DNA from: Parietaria judaica
Taxonomy: Eukaryota > Streptophyta > Magnoliopsida > Rosales > Urticaceae
Direction of reading: 5' to 3'
NCBI GenBank assembly: GCA_954871525.1
Contig: OX940864.1
Coordinates: 7,372,001 to 7,436,000, forward strand
Length of the DNA stretch: 64,000 bases
Shown: piece by piece, positions 9,401-20,327 of the stretch
Layout of the letters: each line of letters starts with the position of its first letter
How positions within the stretch are numbered: the stretch's first letter is position 1
Program-made: the position numbers and the translations under genes
Notes under the pieces: model-generated
Told to the model about the DNA's origin: nothing
Seen by the model: only the letters and a program-made list of their open reading frames with translations
Databases searched by the model: none

Positions 9401-12267
9401 CCTCCACCTCCGGCCTGAACCGACCCGACGACGGCGGTTCCGATTGCCCCAGCACCGTCATCACGTGCACCGTCGAGACTCGCACCTTGCCGCCGAGCCC
9501 CGCCGCGGCGATCGCGCGCTGCAGGCCGCGCATTGCGGGCACGAGCTGTGCTGCCAGCGCGGTGTCGCCGAAGGTGAGGACCTCGTTGCCTACAGTGACG
9601 AGCGCCACGTCGCTGGCCGGGACGAACGGCGCGACGTAGGAGGCGACCCACTGCATGGCGGCGTTGGGGTCGGAGGCGAGGGCGGGGATGTCGGAGTTGG
9701 CGGTCCCGATGACGATGGAGATGCCGGTGCCGGCGAGGGAGGCGAGGATGGCGGGGTCGGCGTTGTAGAGGCGGACGCTGGCGATGGTGGTGGATCGGAG
9801 GAGCAAGGCCGTGGCCGCCGGAGAGGGGAGGTTGTCGGCGACTTGGCCATAGTTGACTCCGATGAACGTGCACCGTCGATTGCTTGTCCTGCGAAAACAA
9901 AAAATGCGTATTAAATGTTGGTTTTCAAATACTCTTAATATTTATGCCGCTAATATCTCTTTTTATTTATAATTAATAATTTTTGGAAGATTGATGAGAT
10001 GGGAAACTGTAAAGATACCCGTCTTTTGGTTATGCCTCAACATCTATAGTATAAACACGCACACATCAGTAAAAAATGATAAGCATATAAAAATATAATG
10101 ATGCAATTTTAATTGTTTAGTTTGAAGTTTGAACTTTTAGAGAGAAAAAAAAAGCAAGCAGACTAATGTTATTTAGTTGGTAGAATCTTTAATATTTAAG
10201 TTCAACTTTTTTTATGACGAAATATTATTTAACATTATTTTTTTATGTAATTTAATTGTAGGATTTGCAACAAAAAAATTGTACTAGTTATTTGCAATAA
10301 AAATATTATGTATTTAAGTGCTACGGAAGTAATAATAATAAAAATAGGGTAAAGTGCGGCTAATGTACCCAATGTTTGTTTTTTTGCGGATTATGTACCC
10401 AATGTTTATTTTCGACGGCTAATGTACCCAAATTTTATTCCGTTAGATTTTTTCGTGTTTTCCGTCACTTGACCGTCAGCGAGTGATATGTACACTTTTC
10501 GTATTTTTGCATAACTCACTCATTTTTTATCCAAATTTTATGCACAACCTACGGTTGGAAAGATAAGAGATAGATCTACAACTTTTGTGTTTTAAGTTTT
10601 GTAAATAAAGTTTTAGAAAAATAAGAAATTTCAATTACAATGTAAAACTGAACATTAGTTTAATACAAAATATTTGTTTCGAGCAAATTTAAATATAAAT
10701 AATGATTTTTTCTGATAAAACGTAAAACTAAAATGTTGTAGATAAATCTTTTATCTTTCCAACGGTAGTTTATTTATAAATTTTGGATAAAAAACGAGTA
10801 AGTTATACAAAAAATACGAAAGCTTTTTTCACATTACATCTTTCATATTTTTGGCATAACTCACTCTTTTTTTGTCCAAAATTTATAAATAAGCTACTGT
10901 TGGAAAGATAAAAGATTTATCTACAACTTTGTAGTTTAACATTTCATCATAAAAAGTCATTAACTATATTAAAATTTGCTCGAAACAAAAATTTTGTATT
11001 AAACTAATGTCCAGTTTTACGTTGTAATTGAAATATTGGAATAATAAAAAACTTTTTTACAAAACTTAAAACACCAAAGTTGTAGATCTATCTCCTATCT
11101 TTCCAACCGTAGGTCGTGCATAAAATTTGGATAAAAATTGAGTGAGTTATGTCAAAAATACAAAAAAGTGTACATATCACTTGCTAACGGTCAAGTGACG
11201 GAAAACACGAAAAAATCTAACGGAATAAAATTTGGGTACATTAGCTGTCGAAAATAAACATTGAGTACATAATCCGCAGAAAAACAAACATTACGTACAT
11301 TAGCCGCAGTTTACCCATAAAAATAATATAAGTATTGATGAAGACCCAATCATTAAAGTAGTGTAAAGTTAAAAACAAGTTGATTGGATTTGAAAAACTA
11401 TAAAGTGTTTATTGGAAAAACATTGTGACAAATGATATGGGACCAGAATGGCAAATCAGAGACTAGTCATATATAAAGATATTGTATTTTCTAGGAATTT
11501 TTTTTTTTTTTTTTTTTTTTTGAAGAAGGAATTTTCTTACATTTATCATGTCTACTTTGTAGAATTTTTTCTCCCATTCATACTATGTCTACTTTGTAAA
11601 TTATATCGTGCGTGACTGCTCTGTGTGACAGAGGTAACATTTAATGTTTCTAAACGTCCAATTATGTAATAAAATAGCACGTTTTTATCATGTATTTATT
11701 CTGAGTTTTAATTCGGTCTATATGTAATATTTAGTTATAACTCTTATATATCATTTAATTTTAGTCAATACAAAAAGAAGAAATAACATGCGGAGTATAT
11801 CTCATACGTAACTGTAATTGACTTGTATGTGAGAAGAATTGTCCTAACAAACGATTCACTAATTATAAAAGTAAAATATATATATATATATGTATAAAGA
11901 CTAAAATAGTCGTCTATTATTTCTGTCAAAAGCCTGTATATGTTCTTCATAAGTACTGTTAGGGCACTGTCTTTTGGTCGATTCTTAGCCATGCATGGTA
12001 TCATTTTATAACAACCCACTAATGAGAAGTCTTTTTTTTTTTTTTTGAGTGAACCCACTAATGAGAAGTCTAATTAGACAATTAAAATCCTCTTTTTTGA
12101 CCATTTTTTTGGCATAATTTAAAATATCAATATGCCATCCCCTCTAATACATGGGTCCGCCCCTGCATTCAATTCAACAAAATTGGGAAAACGGTGTCGT
12201 TTGGGAACTGACCGGTGGAGGTGAAGGCGGTGATTATGAGGAAGAGAGGGAAAAGAACTGAAGCCAT
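6426..12267 (-). CDS. Glucan endo-1,3-beta-glucosidase, GH17 + X8/CBM43 (E13 type 7-like)
   Basis: Hydrolyses 1,3-beta-glucan (callose) in the cell wall. Exons on the minus strand: 9213-9888, 7913-8236, 7078-7357 and 6426-6463, all GT-AG and in phase. A candidate first exon at 12213-12267 encodes a signal peptide (MASVLFPLFLIITAFTST). Exon 2 has GVNYGQVADNLPSP, the GH17 start, and VGNEV with the acid/base Glu. Exon 3 has AETGWP with the nucleophile Glu. Exon 4 has a short Thr/Pro linker, then an X8 domain starting WCVAKAG with its conserved Cys residues; the 38-nt last exon gives YNGCVYPGGST. From memory this resembles Arabidopsis At4g34480, with a shorter linker. Oddity: exon 1 ends in phase 1 but exon 2 needs phase 2, so the model is 1 nt out of register. 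Exon 2 is much more GC-rich than its surroundings. Intron 1 (9889-12212) carries a foldback element. Confidence 0.85.
8390..8524. mobile_element. Solo end of the TCGCGA-type hAT family
   Basis: Inside intron 2 of the glucanase, seven TCGCGA motifs lie in about 110 bp, ending in GCAGCTCTA. The reverse complement, TAGAGCTGC, equals the terminus of the complete hAT at 35253-39703, which also has TCGCGA arrays at both ends. No matching left terminus is visible within the intron, so this is a truncated or end-only relic. Confidence 0.6.
8780..9190. repeat. Degenerate ACCGGT-rich insert in glucanase intron 2
   Basis: AT-rich DNA with scattered AACCGG, CCGGTAAAA and GGTTCCGGTT motifs like those of the hAT-like MITEs at 3596 and 26893. 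Ends and target duplication are not recognisable. Confidence 0.35.
10347..11316. mobile_element. MULE-like foldback element, 970 bp, in glucanase intron 1
   Basis: A near-complete palindrome: the left arm (GGGTAAAGTGCGGCTAATG...) reappears inverted at the right end (...CATTAGCCGCAGTTTACCC). The arms are roughly 480 bp each and meet near 10830. It is flanked by a perfect 9-bp repeat ATAAAAATA (10338-10346 and 11317-11325), the Mutator-type duplication length. There is no coding sequence. If transcribed with the host pre-mRNA it would form a very long hairpin. Confidence 0.85.
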
Positions 12268-13202
12268 GTTCAGTAACGGACTAATGTTGCAAATCTATAT
12301 ACGTGTGTGTATATATATATATATATTTATGTGTGTATATATATATAGAGAGAGAGGATAACGTGTGCATATCGTTTAGTATTGAAACGGCATGTTATTA
12401 TCGAGCGAAGAAAAAAAAACGGCGTGTCATTTTCTTAAAAAAAAAAATAATTCAAAAAAAAGAGAAAAAAGAATGAAGGTCAAATTGGTGGTTTTTGGCC
12501 GACTCGTTTCCCGAAATCATTGCCCTTTTATATATATAGATTCTCCAACCTATTAAATGTTTACTCTAGTATATATATTAAAATCGAATTGAATCGAATT
12601 AAATGTTTAAACTAAAGGTAGAAAAATATAATATGTGTAACACTAACACTCGTACAGTCCCACCTATTTTAACAACTCAGTCAACTACCACTGCTTTTAA
12701 ATTTATTTTACTTGAGAATTTTGGTGCAGTTCTCAACAAATTACTGCTGAGGATGAGGCATCTTATTTACTTGAGAATTTAAATTAAATATTGGGTATAA
12801 TTATACATCAATTTTTATTTTTCTTTGGCTTACTTTTGGAGAAATATGGGTCATTTAATATTTTGAATATATGATTGGGGAATCTTGATCAGATGATGCT
12901 AGTTATACTTATATCATACATGAGATTATTCTTTCCTACATTATCTTTGGAGTGTGAATAGTGAGGACGCATGGTAAAGGCTTTAATTTATTCTCTTATC
13001 ACTTAATTCTTTGTCTTCCATATTCTTTTCTTCTGAATATGTTTTTTTTTTTACTAGCAATTCTAGATGCCAGATGCAAATCAAGGTTTGTTGCAAAACC
13101 TCATGGTAAAATAATAATAGATATGTATAAACAATGTTCAAATGCCTGCAAACCGACTGCAAGACGAATTAACTGATATATAGATGGAGTTTCCGTTAAA
13201 AA
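12268..13202. other. Intergenic DNA between glucanase and PPR gene
   Basis: AT-rich, with a (TA/TG)n stretch at about 12300-12355. The part just above 12267 should be the promoter and 5' UTR of the glucanase if exon 1 is correct. No other gene recognised. Confidence 0.5.
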
Positions 13203-13772
13203 TCGACTTACGAAAATATTCTATTGAAATACTTACTGGGGGAACGAGCTATTGGTTGAAATCATATACTGATCGCGACAGAGAAGGTGACGGAGAGCGA
13301 AGGAGGCGACGGGAAGCTTTGTAACGGCGCGAGGCGATGAAATTTTAGGGGGCGAGTCGACGGGAAGCTTTGTAACGGCGTGAGTCGACGGAATTTTAGG
13401 GGGCGAGTCGACTGGACTTGACGACGGGAAGAGACAAGACTTGGTGACGGCAGGAACTTGGCGACGGCAGATGAATCAGGAGAGAGTTAAATGGGTTTTG
13501 ACCTCGTGCAGTTTTTAAAAAATATTCTTTTACCAAAAAAATAACATATTAATACTGTAATTAAGGAAATTGTCAACCACAATTATAGGAAAAATTAATT
13601 TCAAAAATAAAATATATAATCAATAATAAATAAACGAACATTAATAATTAATATTAAGGGTAATATAGTCCAAACAAAATTATTAGTGTGTATAAATTAG
13701 TTTTATGAAACTATGGACATTTCTTTTAAACTTTAAGTGTTTTTTTGGGCATTTTGTGAGTTTTTTTTTTTT
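13203..13772. mobile_element. Partial copy (D) of the MULE-like element at 2392-3520
   Basis: From about 13218 the sequence is nearly identical to 2976-3515, including the GGCGAGTCGAC duplication and the block TTAGTTTTATGAAACTATGG. Only the right part of the element is present, so it is truncated on the left. A poly-T run follows at 13758-13780. Confidence 0.75.
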
Positions 13773-13884
13773 TTTTTTTAAATGGGTTAACTCTTTTGAA
13801 AGTGGTGAATCAAAATTTTATCTATCCAACAATTTTTCTTATCCAAAATGAATGAGCTCTTTTATTAATTACAGAAATAACTTT

Positions 13885-13886
<2 letters not shown>

Positions 13887-13938
<52 letters not shown>
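13887..13938. repeat. (AT)n microsatellite
   Basis: About 52 bp of uninterrupted AT dinucleotides in intergenic DNA. Confidence 0.95.
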
Positions 13939-13940
<2 letters not shown>

Positions 13941-14505
13941 CTCCTATTATAACGTTAACAATGAAGTTCTGCATCAAGTGAGATCCTAGTATTTATTAAT
14001 GGAGTATTAATTGTGGAATCATCATAACTAACTAAGAATCTCTTTTCTAACATAGAGAAAAGTTCTACATTGTTTTAAAAATCAAAATCTAATGCTCAAA
14101 GTTCCTACATTCTAAGAGTGTGTTTTTTTAGCACTTATTATGTATTTTATTTTTAAAAAAAAAATTAATCACTTAATAGCTCTAATCGAATATGTGCTAA
14201 AAATGAGTCTTAATGTCTGTAAATGAATTTTATTAAGTAACTTCACATTCTTTCTCATTTAAGAAGTATTTTTCTAAGTAGTATTTTTTTTTCTCCTTTG
14301 ATGAGGGTAATTATTCCCGGTGATTAACACCAAAAGAAATCGTCTTACTTAACTTTCGTTGATCTAAATTTTCTTTTTCTCTAATTTCCAATCACATTTT
14401 TCATGATAGTTCACGTCTTTGCGGTTTGTTACTCTATATGTGTTAAGGGTAATTTGGTAAAATTTAGAAAAGAGTAAGTTTCGATTTATGACGACGTAGT
14501 AATTA
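13939..14505. other. AT-rich DNA upstream of the PPR gene
   Basis: AT-rich sequence with no recognised gene. It probably includes the PPR promoter; I cannot point to a specific element with confidence. Confidence 0.4.
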
Positions 14506-14702
14506 ATGAATTCTCATACTGCTCCTTCATCTTCGACTCTCTCCAACACAGGTCGCCACCTCCGAGCTCCGACGATCGCATATCGTCGAGTCTCCGACGA
14601 ACCCACAACGCCGAGCATCGAGTTTCTCAGTCTGCGTCTCAGCTTTACGCTTTTCACTCCTCGGTTCAGCGCTAAGTCGGGTTTGCTTTTGAAGTTTTCC
14701 TG

Positions 14703-14969
14703 GTAAGTTAGAATACTGTATTCAAGCATTGAGTTGAACATAGCTATGGACTGTGAGGTTGTTTATGTCCGTGATGTGAAAAACCGTTGCACGCAAACTG
14801 TTTGTGGAATTGTCTAAGTGAAGATTCATAGTACAGTGCAATTATGTCTGATTTCATTTGCGTTCAAGCTTTAGATGTATACACGATAAATAAGATATTG
14901 CGATAATTTTTGCTTTGTAATGATTTATAGTCTTCTCGTTGACATTGTGTTTTGCTCGTTTTTAAACAG
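14703..14969 (+). other. Probable 5' UTR intron of the PPR gene
   Basis: A good donor (CCTG|GTAAGT at 14703) and acceptor (TTTTTAAACAG at 14969) bracket a T-rich segment between a moderately GC-rich leader (about 14510-14702) and the region just before the PPR start. Inferred only from splice-like signals. Confidence 0.5.
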
Positions 14970-15064
14970 ACTCCGAGAAGAAATTGTTGTTGGGTATGCC
15001 ACGAAGGTGAAATTGCCTTGTTGACAATTTCGTCATTTTTTAACGATGAAGCGATGATCCCGCC

Positions 15065-17179
15065 ATGGCGGAACTCCCAAAAGCTCTCTCGCCGAAGCAA
15101 CTCTTGAAGCTCCTCAAAGCAGAGAAGAATGTCCACAAAGCGCTCGCTCTGTTTTATTCCGCTAGTCACCACCAGACCAGTTACTCGCCTGTCGTCTTCC
15201 ACCATGTTCTCCGTCGCTTGATCGATCCGCCTCTCGTCTCCCACGTGAGTCGGATCGTTGACCTCGTCCAGGCCCACCAATGTAAGTGCCCCGAGGACGT
15301 GGCTCTCTCTGCCATCAAAGCCTATGCGAAGAACTCCATGCCTGACCAAGCCCTGGACATTTTCCACCGAATGGACGAGATTTTCGGATGCAAGGCAGAC
15401 GTAAGGGCTTATAACTCTATGCTAAACGCTTTCGCTGAGTCGAGCCAATGGGATAAAGCCGAGAAGTTCTTCGAGTATTTCAAGACTCATGGGGTTTCCC
15501 CGAATTTGGAGACATACAATGTTTTGATCAAAATTTCATGTAAGAAGAGGAAGTTCGAGGAGGCCAAGATGTTGGTGGATTGGATGTGGAGCAATGGTAT
15601 CAAGCCCAATGTCTGTAGTTATGGAACTTTGATCAATGCGCTTGCGAAGGACGGGGATTTATGCGGTGCATCTGAAGTGTTCGACGAAATGGCCGATAGA
15701 GGTTTAACACCCGACGTGACTTGTTATAATCTTTTGATTGATGGGTATTTGAAAAAAGGCGATCTGGCTAAGGGTAAGGCAGTATGGGAGACATTGTTGG
15801 AGGAAACCGATGTTTATCCAAATTCCGTTACCTATAACGTTATGATCAGTGGTTTATGCAAATGTGGAAGATTTAATGAGAGTTTGGAGATGTGGAATAG
15901 GATGAAGAAGAACGAAAGGAAGCTGGATTTATTCACGTACAGTTCGTTAATTCATGGTTTGTGCAAAGCTAGAGATATTGATGGGGCCGAACGGGTTTTT
16001 CAAGAGATAATTGTGAGTGGAGTTTCGCCGGATGTTGTCACTTATAATGCTATGCTTGACGGGTTCTGCCGAGCAGGGAAGATCAGAGAGTGCTTTGAGC
16101 TTTGGGAAGTTATGGGAAAGAGTGATTGCCGAAACGTTGTGAGTTACAACATATTTCTAAAAGGCTTGTTCGAGTACGGAAAATCAGAGGAGGCTTGCTC
16201 TCTATGGGAACACCTCGTTGAGACCGGTTGGCGCCCTAATTCAACAACATATGGTGTGTTAATCCATGGATTGTGTAAGAGTGGCTACTTGAACAAGGCG
16301 TTATCTGCACTAGAAGAGGCTGAGAAAAACGAAGCGGAGTTGGACGTGTATGCATATTCTTCCATGATTAATGGGCTAAGCAAAGAACGACGGTTAGATG
16401 AGGCGGCTAAAGTAGTGGAGAAAATGGATAAATGTGGCTTTAAGCCTAGCCCTCACATTTGCAATTCAATAATTGAAGGATTTGTCCGAGCTTCCAAGCT
16501 CACGGCTGCAATTGCCTTTTTCCGTGAGATGAGCAATAAGGATTGCTCTCCGACAGTTGTATCTTATAACACACTCATTAACGGTTTATGCAAAGCAGAG
16601 AGATTCAGCGAAGCCTATCTTTTTGTGAAGGAAATGCTGGAGAACGGATTGGAACCGGATATAATCACGTATAGCTTGTTAATGGATGGCCTTTGTCGAG
16701 GGAAAAAGATAGACACGGCCCTCAACTTATGGCTGCAAATTCTTGACAGGGGCTTCAAGCCAGATGTGAGAATGTGCAACATTATGATTCACGGGCTTTG
16801 CTCCGATGGAAGAACGGATGATGCTTTGAGGCTATTTCTCCAGATGACGGAAGTGTTCGGATGTGTTCCAAATATTGTGACGCACAACACTCTCATGGAC
16901 GGTTTCTTCAAAGCTAGAGATTGCGGTAAGGCGTCGAATATATGGGCTCGTACAGTGAAATGTGGGCTAAGACTTGACATCATTTCATATAACATTGCAA
17001 TCAAAGGACTTTCCTCGTGTAATAGAATGGCTGAAGCCATGAGATTTTTTAACGATGCTCTGGATCACGGGATTCTTCCGACTGTCGTGACATGGAATAT
17101 TCTTGTTAGAACCGTTTTCTACAATCGGAGCAAGTTCGATCGTAAAGAGCTTGGTACATTACCCGCGATCTGCCTCTAA
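15065..17179 (+). CDS. P-class pentatricopeptide repeat protein, 704 aa (At3g09060-like)
   Basis: A single uninterrupted exon made almost wholly of 35-residue PPR motifs (roughly 16), visible as repeated TYNVLI, TYSSLIHGLCK, VSYNTLINGLCKA and SYNIAIKGL patterns. No E or DYW domain follows, so it is P class. Such proteins usually bind specific organellar RNAs and affect stability, splicing or translation. From memory the family match is Arabidopsis At3g09060, including the N-terminal LSPKQLLKLLKAEKN and the C-terminal PTVVTWNILVR. The ATG at 15065 fits the homologue's start; in-frame length is normal, with no break. A clear mitochondrial or plastid presequence is not obvious. The short uORF ATG AAG CGA TGA lies just upstream (15046-15057). 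Confidence 0.93.
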   Translation: MAELPKALSPKQLLKLLKAEKNVHKALALFYSASHHQTSYSPVVFHHVLRRLIDPPLVSHVSRIVDLVQAHQCKCPEDVALSAIKAYAKNSMPDQALDIFHRMDEIFGCKADVRAYNSMLNAFAESSQWDKAEKFFEYFKTHGVSPNLETYNVLIKISCKKRKFEEAKMLVDWMWSNGIKPNVCSYGTLINALAKDGDLCGASEVFDEMADRGLTPDVTCYNLLIDGYLKKGDLAKGKAVWETLLEETDVYPNSVTYNVMISGLCKCGRFNESLEMWNRMKKNERKLDLFTYSSLIHGLCKARDIDGAERVFQEIIVSGVSPDVVTYNAMLDGFCRAGKIRECFELWEVMGKSDCRNVVSYNIFLKGLFEYGKSEEACSLWEHLVETGWRPNSTTYGVLIHGLCKSGYLNKALSALEEAEKNEAELDVYAYSSMINGLSKERRLDEAAKVVEKMDKCGFKPSPHICNSIIEGFVRASKLTAAIAFFREMSNKDCSPTVVSYNTLINGLCKAERFSEAYLFVKEMLENGLEPDIITYSLLMDGLCRGKKIDTALNLWLQILDRGFKPDVRMCNIMIHGLCSDGRTDDALRLFLQMTEVFGCVPNIVTHNTLMDGFFKARDCGKASNIWARTVKCGLRLDIISYNIAIKGLSSCNRMAEAMRFFNDALDHGILPTVVTWNILVRTVFYNRSKFDRKELGTLPAICL

Positions 17180-18033
17180 AGGCGAACAATACGTTTTATA
17201 TTTGCTTGTCTAAGGGGTTGAGTACTTCAAAAGTTACACCATGTTTGGGAAATTAATACAGGTATCATGAAACCCCTTAAGCTTTTAGCATTTTGCTCCA
17301 TTAATGTTAGTTCTCTGTTCGCATTTCGCTTTGTGCTCCATCGTTTGCTTTGGTTTCTGTTTTCTGATGCAGGGTTTTATATAATCTACATTGTTTGAAC
17401 AGAATCGGTTTCCAATTCCGGTCGTATAATACGTTTTCATGGATTCTGGAAAGTGCTTAGCAGCGGATGGTGTTAGCAAGGTGCTTTTCTTCACAGGTGA
17501 AAGAGTACTGTCCACTCATATAGAAACCTTATATATACATCCATGCTCTCATATCCTTAGTTAGAATGCTGACCATAAAGAACGTATTTTAAAACCGCAT
17601 CCGGATTAAAATTGGTTCCGGGTTTAGGGTTGAAAAACTTGGAATTTCTTTGATTTCCAAGAGAACTTTATAAGAACATTGTCATGAAAGCTTGTAAAAA
17701 CTCATTGTTGATAAAAAAAAATAAAAAAAAAAAAAAGAAGAAGAAGAAATCCATTATTAGTTTTTTATCTCCGCAACCATTGACAAATCATCAGTAATTA
17801 TTTAATCTTGTTAATTGTATATAACTCGATTATATTCAGATTTGTAAAACGGCTCTATAGTATACACACTTTATTGATAAGAAATAATAGATCTATTTAT
17901 TTTAATCGCAAGGCATATCTCTCTACAATGTGGATAACACCTTTCATCAAGAACACTTGATATGAGTAATAACTAAATAGCTAATAAAAGAATTAAGGGT
18001 ACTTTTCTAACAATTAAATATACTCCTCATCTA
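17180..18033. other. Convergent intergenic region between PPR and lyase genes
   Basis: Holds the 3' ends of two genes that run toward each other. A short CCGGATT/TTCCGGGTTTAGGG stretch at about 17595-17630 resembles the hAT-like MITE ends, but no full element is defined. No gene seen. Confidence 0.5.
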
Positions 18034-20268
18034 CTAAACTAATGTTTGAGGAGGTCCTTCTAGTCTGATATAGTCGTACATTAGCCCATCAAAAGGGCCA
18101 GTGTGTCTCGTTTGAGAAAGATAAATGACGTTATTGCCAAGAACAAGATGATAGCTTGGCACGTTGACGCTGTAAAGCCAGTATAAGCCGTGAATGCCGT
18201 GCCTTGCGATCGCGTTGTCTCGGCCGATCAGCCCCGTCGAAAGCAGCGGTTCGGAATCCCGGTCGTTGAACCGAACCTGTAACTCCATGTTTGTGGCCGA
18301 GGCCAGGGCTATTTGTAGTGTGTAATTTGAAGGCCTCCAAACAAAATCTAGCTCGAAAACTATCTGCCACGTGGTTCCTCTGTATGTGTTGTTCCCTATA
18401 TTCCTGATATTCATGCAAATAATTTCACGTAACTATTGGAAAGTATATATAAATATATATGTATATATTAATATATATATATATACCTAGTGACATGAGC
18501 AAAAAACCAGTCGGTTCGATAATCATTGAGACCAACAGTGTAGACGAGATCTTCGTTGCGATATAAATCAGCGTAGCGATCCCATAATCCATATTGCCTA
18601 AACCTATTACCAAGTTTCAATTATTTGTGTTAGTTTTATGAAAATAATACACATAAAATGATAGCTCAGGTATTAATTATGAGCATACTTGTCAGGGTGG
18701 TTGCTGTACAACTGGTTCATGAGAGTCGGATACGGGTCGGGCACGTAAAATTCCGCAGCCGTGCGATCCGGCACGCCGATCTCCCACAGCGTCGCTCCGT
18801 TTCTCGGCGGCTCGTACACGAGCGAGCCCAATTCATTCGTGCTTCCTGGGCAGTGACAAAATCAGATACAATTTTAAGGGGCGGTTATAGGTAATTAAGA
18901 ATTAAAAAAAAAAAAAAAAACTAAATTTCTAAAAACTTAAAGGTAAAAAAATATGAAAAATTGAGTATAAATTAGAAAAAAGATGACAGTTAATATATAT
19001 GTAATTAATTTATATATATCGTGTATTGTCTAACTTTATCTACCTGGTTCGATGGTGATAATTTGTTCATATTTATAGTCTCCGATCACGCCTGGGACCC
19101 ATGCGTATAAGCTGTAGTTTCCAGGTATCACGTTTTTAATTGAGAAATACCCTTTTCTATCTGCTTCACTCCAAAATTGATACCCCTGCAATGCAAAATA
19201 TATGTGGATTAAAGACCTTAATTTTCTCATTTATTTCTACGAAAAAAAACATAAAAATGATTATATGAATATGATCGTATGCCGAGTTGTTAAGAGCAAT
19301 TTACATGAATTTTGTTTCGACCTTTTTTTTTTTTTTTTTTTTACAAATGTTGCTTCTATTAATGATTTGATATTGAATAGTGGATACTCACTTGAAAACA
19401 TTATTATAATTATCAGTTAAATAAATTAAAGACAACAAAGTAGACCTATTAATTAAGTTGAAGGAGTATTTTCGCGCCTAGTATAAATAATGGAAATATA
19501 TTACCTTACTCTCGATTTGCCATGAACCCGTTTCGCCCGGGGCAGCCAACCCGACAAACGCATAGCCAGCTCGCATTAGCCTCTCGTCAATATACCTATG
19601 TATAATTGTAAATACATTTTGTTGTATTACATGTTCGTAATAAGCATATATAACATAACATACACATATATTTATGTATATATATATATATATATATATA
19701 ATGCATATACCTGTCATGAAGTAGCAATTGACCACTAACATTGCCCCTTTGATGAAATTTAATGAAGTCCTTTGACTCTGGAAAACTGAATGGCCATGCT
19801 GCAACTTTTTCTTGCATCTATCAATTGAAATGGATTTAATAAGCACAATAACATTGCAAATATCATATATACATATCTATATATGTATATACCTTAAGTC
19901 CTTAACTAATATATACCTTATTTTTAGCGTCCGACCAGAGTATTTCAGGATCTTGGTCGGTAGAAACGGAGTTGAGATAAACAGAGACGGGACCATACAC
20001 CTTCTTCCATGCCTCGCCTTCTTCGAATTTCATCGCTGCGTCTCGACCGGCGTAATGAGCGCTCGTGAACATCTGCGATTAAATCATATTACTCTCAAAT
20101 TAAATTATTCAAGCTCTTTTCTTGTGATTACAATGAAGTATTTGTTCCTGTTTGTTGACATTACTTGTTTTATTGTATATGTGTAATATCTTAAACTCAA
20201 AGCTATTCTTAATAAAGTTATATGAGATGCATTTAAAAAACAAAAAAGTGATTTTTTTTTAATATGTT

Positions 20269-20327
<59 letters not shown>

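Noticed and set aside
9195..9914. Long open frames on the plus strand and in other minus frames across glucanase exon 2
   Set aside because: They are shadows of a GC-rich exon; only the frame with GVNYGQ and VGNEV matches a family and splices on to exons 3-5.
14506..14706. 66-codon plus-strand frame upstream of the PPR gene
   Set aside because: It ends at a splice-like donor in what looks like a 5' leader and resembles no protein.
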